From Solibacillus sp. FSL H8-0538 (GTDB lineage Bacteria; Bacillota; Bacilli; Bacillales_A; Planococcaceae): a stretch of DNA of 64,000 nt. The notes beneath the pieces were generated by a model. That model worked only from the letters and a program-made list of their open reading frames with translations, was not told where the DNA came from and did no database searches. Below are positions 58,922 to 64,000 of the stretch, in pieces. A program made the translations under genes and the position numbers. The DNA lies in contig NZ_JBBOPI010000001.1 of NCBI RefSeq assembly GCF_038003525.1, positions 2,907,001-2,971,000 on the forward strand, written 5' to 3'. Position 1 is the stretch's first letter. Each line of letters opens with the position of its first letter.

Positions 58922-59704
58922 CTATGCTTGAATCATATTGATTTTCTCTAATTTTAAATGATTTCTCCATTCCTCTGGAAATGGTTGCTCGCAGACAATT
59001 ACATCGACTTTTTCTAGAGGACAAACTTTACAAAATGTGTCGACACCAATTTTAGAGTAATCCGTTAGTAATATAACTTGCTTTGATACCTCGACCATCC
59101 TGCGTGAAACTAATGTTTCATGTAGATGATAATTACTAACCCCTCTTTGAATAGAAACGCCACCAGCTGAAATGAACGCTTTATCAATATTAAATTGATT
59201 TAACATTTGTTCAGTGAGACCGCCGCATATAGATTGCTGCTTTGGATCAATTTGTCCACCTAGTAATAGAATTTGACCTGTAAACTTATTTTGATTGAGC
59301 GATTCGGTCAACACAGACGACACAGGAAGAGAATTGGTTAAAATAGTAATGTCTCTTTTATTTTCAATACACTGCGCAAATTCAAGCATGGTTGTCCCTA
59401 CATCAATGATAATCACATCTCCGTTAGAAATGAGTTCTACTGCTTTTTTGCCAACCTTAACTTTCGCTTCTTGATTCACCGTTGTACGTTTTGTAAATGG
59501 AGGTTCCTCAAATTCAAAGACTGTTTTAATCGCTCCACCGTAAACCTTCTTTAAAAGTCTCTTTTCCTCTAACATCATCAAATCGCGTCGAATCGTTTCC
59601 TCTGAAACATTAAATTGATCAACTAATTCCATGACTTTTACTTTTCCTGTTTTATTCAGTTCTTTTAAAATTTCGTTCTTTCTTTCTTCAGGTAGAACAG
59701 ACAT
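58922..59704 (-). CDS. DeoR-family transcriptional regulator
   Basis: A 260-aa protein with an N-terminal DeoR helix-turn-helix (ERKNEILKELNKTG, FNVSEETIRRDLMMLEEKRLLKKVYGGAI) and a C-terminal DeoRC/ISOCOT sensor domain (about 75-235, GDVIIIDVGTTMLEFA, DKAFISAGGVSIQRGVSNY). DeoR proteins usually sense a phosphorylated sugar or polyol and repress their own operon. The ATG at 59704 follows GGGGCGAG. It lies 27 bases after the ATPase gene, within the cluster it probably controls. Confidence 0.92.
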   Translation of the reverse strand: MSVLPEERKNEILKELNKTGKVKVMELVDQFNVSEETIRRDLMMLEEKRLLKKVYGGAIKTVFEFEEPPFTKRTTVNQEAKVKVGKKAVELISNGDVIIIDVGTTMLEFAQCIENKRDITILTNSLPVSSVLTESLNQNKFTGQILLLGGQIDPKQQSICGGLTEQMLNQFNIDKAFISAGGVSIQRGVSNYHLHETLVSRRMVEVSKQVILLTDYSKIGVDTFCKVCPLEKVDVIVCEQPFPEEWRNHLKLEKINMIQA

Positions 59705-59731
59705 ATTTCTCGCCCCGTTATCATTCATAAT

Positions 59732-60745
59732 TTATAAAATAATACACTCTTTCTTTGGTAAAAACATTTGAACACGTGTTCCTTGTTCAAACATTGTTCC
59801 TTGATGATGAAGATAGTCTACATAGAAAGAGGACTCTTCTGTTTCTACCTCATATCTTAAAACATTCCCTATCATAGAAACATCTTTAATAACCCCTTTA
59901 ATAACCCAGTTCTCTTGTAAATCCAAGCTACCCTCACCAACATGAACTAATTGTAAAACTTCAGGACGAATGGCCACTTCATTTCCTTTTAATTCTGTGC
60001 AACGAACGAGTTTACGGAACACTTCCATAGTACAAACATTGTAGTTGCCAATAAACTTTGCAACAAATGTATTGACTGGAGAAGTATAAATTTCCGATGG
60101 AGAACCGGATTGTACAACTTGTCCTTTATTCATGACAAAAATTCGATCAGACATCGTCATGGCTTCTTCTTGATCATGCGTAACAAAAATAGTTGTAATA
60201 TCTAATTCTTTCTGTATTCTCTTTAATTCTTTTTGCAAACTTTTTCTAATTTTAGCATCTAATGCGCTTAAGGGCTCATCCAAAAGCAGTACTTTCGGCT
60301 CCATGACAAGCGCACGGGCAAGAGCAACCCTCTGCTGTTGTCCACCAGATAATTGATGAGGATAAGACTCTTCTTTTCCTATTAAATCCACCATCTCAAT
60401 CATCTTTTTCACTCTTGATTTAATATTTTTTACTTTCTTCATTTTAAGGCCGTATGCGATATTATCAAAAACGTTCATATTCGGGAAAAGCGCATAAGAC
60501 TGAAACACCATACCAACTTCACGCTGACGCGGTGATAAATTAGTAATATCTTTTCCATCGATTAAAATACTTCCTGCATCAACTTCCTCAAGTCCTGCAA
60601 TGGCACGTAATAATGTACTTTTTCCGCATCCACTTTGCCCAAGAAGTGTAGCAAATTCACCTTTTTTCAAATTTATAGAAATATTATTTAAAACGACTTG
60701 ATTTTCATATCCCTTAATCACTTGGTCAATAGTTACATAGCTCAT
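59732..60745 (-). CDS. ABC transporter ATPase (PotA/FbpC-like)
   Basis: A 337-aa importer ATPase with Walker A LLGQSGCGKSTLL, Q-loop VFQSYALFPNM, signature LSGGQQQRVALARAL, Walker B VLLLDEPLSALDAK and H-loop FVTHDQEEAM, then a C-terminal TOBE domain (about 255-335). This subgroup serves polyamine, ferric-iron, putrescine and 2-aminoethylphosphonate-type importers. Its ATG overlaps the permease stop codon (TAATG), so assembly is translationally coupled. Confidence 0.93.
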   Translation of the reverse strand: MSYVTIDQVIKGYENQVVLNNISINLKKGEFATLLGQSGCGKSTLLRAIAGLEEVDAGSILIDGKDITNLSPRQREVGMVFQSYALFPNMNVFDNIAYGLKMKKVKNIKSRVKKMIEMVDLIGKEESYPHQLSGGQQQRVALARALVMEPKVLLLDEPLSALDAKIRKSLQKELKRIQKELDITTIFVTHDQEEAMTMSDRIFVMNKGQVVQSGSPSEIYTSPVNTFVAKFIGNYNVCTMEVFRKLVRCTELKGNEVAIRPEVLQLVHVGEGSLDLQENWVIKGVIKDVSMIGNVLRYEVETEESSFYVDYLHHQGTMFEQGTRVQMFLPKKECIIL

Positions 60746-61617
60746 TATTTTTCACCTTCTTCAGCAGTATTTTTATGACGGTTTTGTTTTTTTAAAAACG
60801 AAAGAATTCGCTTCTTATTTGACACGACACCATTTTTTTCGCTTTTTAACGTAAGTTTTAATACGGTCCCCGTTAACAGTAAAATCATTGAGTAATAAGT
60901 AATAACAATTGCACTTGTTAAGTGGCCGCTGCTGTTTAGTTTGTCTGCAAGATAAATTTGAATGGTTTCAAATCGGCCACCGACAAGCAAATTGGCCATG
61001 GCAAACTCACTAAATAAAAGAGCGACTGATAATAAAGTAGACACTAAAATTCCAGATATAATATTTGGGAACACTACTGTACGAAACGCCTGGAATTTTG
61101 TGGCACCTAGTAATTCAGCTGCATCAACCAACTGTACTGCATTAAGCGTACGAAGACTGTTACGAATACCTTGATACATAAATGGTAAAATGGTTATGAA
61201 ATAAGCACCAATTAAAATCCAAGGCGTTCCGGCAATTTGAATCGGTCCATCTGAATATACCTTGATTAATCCAACAGCTCCAACAATAGGAGGAATACCA
61301 TAAGGAAGCATAGCTGCTGCTTGTAGCAATCTTTCCCACTTACTGAAATATACTGTGATGATAAAAATAGTTGGTAGCATAATAACAACACTAAGACCTA
61401 CAGACATGACAATTAAAAACAGCGTTCTTCGAAAAGCATCATAAAACCGTTCATCTTGAAATAATTCTAAATACCATTTCATTGTATAACTCTCAGGTAA
61501 AATAGTATGATCCCATTTACCAGCAATTGAGAATAAAAATGTTCCTATAAGTGGAATTAATAAATATATAACTAGTAATCCAACAATCACTTTATGGAAA
61601 GTTAATGAAGCTTTCAT
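60745..61617 (-). CDS. ABC transporter permease 2
   Basis: A 290-aa membrane protein with about six helices and an EAA loop (DAAELLGATKFQAFRTVVFPNIISG) near residue 165. It is of the PotC/PhnV-like type. The last 30 residues are strongly basic and cytoplasmic (KNGVVSNKKRILSFLKKQNRHK). It overlaps both neighbours by a few bases (ATGA with permease 1, TAATG with the ATPase). Confidence 0.92.
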   Translation of the reverse strand: MKASLTFHKVIVGLLVIYLLIPLIGTFLFSIAGKWDHTILPESYTMKWYLELFQDERFYDAFRRTLFLIVMSVGLSVVIMLPTIFIITVYFSKWERLLQAAAMLPYGIPPIVGAVGLIKVYSDGPIQIAGTPWILIGAYFITILPFMYQGIRNSLRTLNAVQLVDAAELLGATKFQAFRTVVFPNIISGILVSTLLSVALLFSEFAMANLLVGGRFETIQIYLADKLNSSGHLTSAIVITYYSMILLLTGTVLKLTLKSEKNGVVSNKKRILSFLKKQNRHKNTAEEGEK

Positions 61618-62552
61618 CGTAAGTCCCTCCTAATGCGGCGCATCATTCGTTCATTGAACCACATTGAACCTATCATGGTTGCTGCTAGAAGCACTCCCAA
61701 CGCACTACCTAGCTGCGGCTTTAATGCAACGTCACTAGCAACTAGTGATGCAATTTGTAACGACAATAAGTTATAGTTGCTGCCGACCAATGCATAGGCT
61801 GTAGCGTAAGCTCCCATCGCATTAGCAAACAAAATACTGAATGTACCTACAATACTAGGTAAAAGAACTGGAATCCCGATGTGAAGCCAAAATGAGAATG
61901 ATGACCCTCCTAATAATGAAGAGGCTTCTTTCCATTGTTTCTTAATTCCTTGATAGGAAGGATAGATAAGCATAACGGCAAGTGGAATTTGGAAATAAAT
62001 ATAAACGAGAATGAGACCTGTCCACGAATACAAATTAAAATCCGCAAACACTTCCCAACCAAGCTTGGCAAAAAGCAATGTAAACAATCCATTATTTCCA
62101 AGTAAAATAATATATGAAAATGAAAGGGGAATCCCCTCAAAATTCGACGTCATATTAGCAATCATCAATAGACGGTTTTGGATTTTTTGTGAGAACTTTG
62201 TAATTGAATAGGCAGCAATGACAGCAATAATGACAGAAACTACAGCAGAAAATAAGGAAATGACAAGACTATTTTGAATGGCTTGTAAGTAAAATTCACT
62301 TTTAAATATGGTGATATATTGATTAATCGTAACTTGTATTCCATCGTCTGCATAAAAACTATTTTTAATCATTGCCACTAAGGGCCCTATTTCAAACCCA
62401 ATCACAAACATAATAAATGGCAGTAAAAGAGCTAATAAGTAAACTTTTTGTTTTTTTATTTTTCTCAAGACTTCTCGCTCCTCTTTGTTCTCTAACAATT
62501 GGGGAATTGGTTTAACAGTACGTTCGTTAAACCAATTCCAGCCAACCTTCAT
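61614..62552 (-). CDS. ABC transporter permease 1
   Basis: A 312-aa membrane protein with six helices following a basic 35-residue cytoplasmic N-terminus. The EAA loop reads EASSLLGGSSFSFWLHIGIPVLLPSIVGTFS (about 225). It is of the PotB/PhnU-like type and pairs with permease 2 to form the membrane channel. It ends with a basic tail and overlaps permease 2 by four bases. The ribosome-binding site at the ATG is weak. Confidence 0.92.
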   Translation of the reverse strand: MKVGWNWFNERTVKPIPQLLENKEEREVLRKIKKQKVYLLALLLPFIMFVIGFEIGPLVAMIKNSFYADDGIQVTINQYITIFKSEFYLQAIQNSLVISLFSAVVSVIIAVIAAYSITKFSQKIQNRLLMIANMTSNFEGIPLSFSYIILLGNNGLFTLLFAKLGWEVFADFNLYSWTGLILVYIYFQIPLAVMLIYPSYQGIKKQWKEASSLLGGSSFSFWLHIGIPVLLPSIVGTFSILFANAMGAYATAYALVGSNYNLLSLQIASLVASDVALKPQLGSALGVLLAATMIGSMWFNERMMRRIRRDLR

Positions 62553-62573
62553 TCTTCAACTGGTAAATTCGCC

Positions 62574-63389
62574 CTAAAGACCTGGCAATTGATATGAAAT
62601 CATTTTATCGGACGGCTCAATATTCAAAAATTCACAAACGAGCGGTGCAAAAGCTAATTGCGGAACTACATCATTGTAAACGCCAGGTTCAACTTTTGGA
62701 CTAATAATGAAGAGCGGTACATCACGCTCACCATCCGTTATGCCGCCATGGTTCCCAGTTTCACTCATGCCATGATCAGATGTAATTAAAATGTGGTAGC
62801 CTTCTTTAATCCAAATTGGCAAAAGTTGTGCCAACAAGCTCCCCATTTTTAAGATTTGTTCACGATATTCTTTCGATTCTGAACCAAAAATTTCTCCTTT
62901 TACATCTACACTAAGCGGATGGATATATAAAAAGTGTGGGTCATACTTTCTGCGTAAAGCTTCTGCATCCATTAACACATGACTGTCTGGATAGTCATCA
63001 TCCCAATAAAATTTTCCGTATTGAATCGGTTTGGACTCATCCTCTTGCTCACGATCTTCAATAAAATGGAATGGCGCTCGATTATACAGTTCGCTTACCC
63101 AGTAATACGATGCCGTTCCATTTCTTAAGCCATTTTCTTTCGTAAGGTGAAAGAGACTTTTCTCGGTAGATAGACGAACAGCTTGATTAGACGTAATTCC
63201 GTTCACTGATGCTGGTGTACCCGTTAGTAACACCTCATATAATGGGCGGGAAAGACTCGGCAATTCCGACTTTACTTTATAAAGTGCCGCCTGATTCGTT
63301 TCAACTAAATGTTGAATATATCCAAGAGCTTCACATGCTTTATCATATCTCATACCATCAACAACAATTGCTATTACTTTATTTGACAT
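62574..63389 (-). CDS. Alkaline-phosphatase-superfamily phosphodiesterase/phosphonohydrolase
   Basis: A 271-aa protein of the nucleotide-pyrophosphatase/phosphodiesterase branch. It has metal-binding AIVVDGMRYD at the N-terminus (Asp11), a likely Ser/Thr nucleophile region (LPSLSRPLYEVLLTG, about 44-58) and the metal motif ITSDHGMSETGNHGG (about 208). No signal peptide is visible, so it should work inside the cell on the imported compound. Phosphonoacetate hydrolase (PhnA) belongs to the same superfamily, but the match is not specific enough to choose. It overlaps the 3' end of the substrate-binding protein gene by 11 bases. Confidence 0.85.
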   Translation of the reverse strand: MSNKVIAIVVDGMRYDKACEALGYIQHLVETNQAALYKVKSELPSLSRPLYEVLLTGTPASVNGITSNQAVRLSTEKSLFHLTKENGLRNGTASYYWVSELYNRAPFHFIEDREQEDESKPIQYGKFYWDDDYPDSHVLMDAEALRRKYDPHFLYIHPLSVDVKGEIFGSESKEYREQILKMGSLLAQLLPIWIKEGYHILITSDHGMSETGNHGGITDGERDVPLFIISPKVEPGVYNDVVPQLAFAPLVCEFLNIEPSDKMISYQLPGL

Positions 63390-64000
63390 GGACTAACACC
63401 TCTTCTTGCCAAATTTGTGGTAACGTTTTAGCCGTTGCTTCCCACGATTTGTAATCTTCAACTGGTTTTGCATTTTTGTACTGCTCTTCTGGAACCATTT
63501 TTTCAGCTACTTCTTTCGGAAGTTCTACATCACGAATTGGACGGGCAAATCCTTTAGCTAAGTTAATTTGTCCTTCATCGCTTAAAATATATTCTCTCGT
63601 TGCCATCGCTGCATGAGGATGTTTTGCATATTTGTTAATAATTGTTGCGTAACCACTAACTACTGAACCCTCACTTGGAATGCTCACATCAAATTGATCG
63701 CGGCTGATTTGTTCAGCGTAACCAAGAGCATTGAAGTCCCATACTAAGGCAACTTCCACTTCCCCTTTTTCGATGTTAGCTGGTTTAGCATCTGTTAAGC
63801 TTAGACGACCTTGCTTAGCAAGCTTCGCAAAAAAGTCAATTCCTGGTTGAATATTTGTTTCATCACCGCCGTAAGCCATCGCAGCAGCAAGAACGGCCAT
63901 TTGGTTCTGTGCACCACGCTGAACATCTCCAACCGTTACTTTATAATCTCCTTTTAATATGTCATCCCAAGATTTAGGCGGGCTATCTACTAATTCTTTA
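63379..64000 (-). CDS. ABC transporter substrate-binding protein (partial, runs off the right edge)
   Basis: The frame is open from the stop codon at 63379 through the window edge, so the ATG seen at 63900 is internal. The visible C-terminal 206 or so residues resemble Fe3+/AEP/polyamine-type binding proteins: SPPKSWDDILKGDYKVTVGD, VALVWDFNALGYAEQ, VVSGYATIINKYAKHPHAA and LAKGFARPIRDV. The signal peptide lies outside the window. It is the first gene of the cluster seen here and should define the substrate of the importer. Confidence 0.9.
   Translation of the reverse strand, partial: KELVDSPPKSWDDILKGDYKVTVGDVQRGAQNQMAVLAAAMAYGGDETNIQPGIDFFAKLAKQGRLSLTDAKPANIEKGEVEVALVWDFNALGYAEQISRDQFDVSIPSEGSVVSGYATIINKYAKHPHAAMATREYILSDEGQINLAKGFARPIRDVELPKEVAEKMVPEEQYKNAKPVEDYKSWEATAKTLPQIWQEEVLVHVK

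Overview
The window is low-GC Firmicutes DNA, most likely from a Planococcaceae genome of the Solibacillus/Lysinibacillus type. The evidence is the Bacillus-type sufCDSUB operon, the order metNPQ-yusE-yusF-gcvH-yusI-fadE-fadA-fadN (close to the B. subtilis yus region), the gltC/gltBD divergon, S-box and T-box leaders, a YjcZ-type small protein and a LysM/Gmad2 spore-type protein. The genus is inferred from gene content and was not tested by a search.

Left edge (1-4573): very AT-rich DNA with two tyrosine recombinases and the start of a third gene, all on the minus strand. It looks like one end of a Tn554-like 'recombinase trio' element. The element appears to have cut a DUF72 (YunF-like) gene at about 4580, leaving only its N-terminal part.

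5.1-11.1 kb is an accessory stretch. It holds a modular dispersed repeat, a glycerophosphodiester phosphodiesterase, an acidic mini-lipoprotein, a YjcZ protein, a gene-poor stretch with a 21-bp-arm hairpin, a diverged copy of the 3' end of sufB, a LysM-Gmad2 gene and a frameshifted IS91-family transposase.

11.2-39.4 kb is core metabolism, nearly all on the minus strand: Fe-S cluster assembly (sufCDSUB), a two-component pair with a complex hybrid kinase, glutamate synthase (gltBD) with its LysR regulator, a 42-bp minisatellite, methionine uptake (metNPQ) under a SAM riboswitch, yusE/yusF, gcvH, yusI and fatty-acid beta-oxidation (fadN-fadA-fadE) with two FadR-like operators. Repeats sit between cistrons (gltB/gltD, fadN/fadA, S-box/metN). 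A relic acyl-CoA dehydrogenase tail follows fadE.

39.4-54.8 kb: a thioredoxin-like protein, an ECF sigma/membrane anti-sigma pair with an apparent autoregulatory promoter, a C39-like peptidase, a YpcP-type 5'-3' exonuclease, hutI-hutH, an OsmC/UbiB pair, a GGDEF protein, a PPP-family phosphatase, a tRNA-Val(GAC) with an unusual C33, a transglutaminase-like protein, and a T-box-controlled sodium:neurotransmitter-symporter family transporter.

54.8-64 kb: two decayed IS3-family remnants, then a long minus-strand cluster with almost no spacing. In transcription order it is: substrate-binding protein (runs off the window), alkaline-phosphatase-superfamily hydrolase, two permeases, ATPase, DeoR regulator, HAD phosphatase, a pair of SMR transporters and D-serine dehydratase. 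It reads as an inducible import-and-degrade unit for an organophosphorus or phosphonate-like compound. That function is inference and is the best candidate for an undescribed system here, together with the recombinase trio at the left edge.
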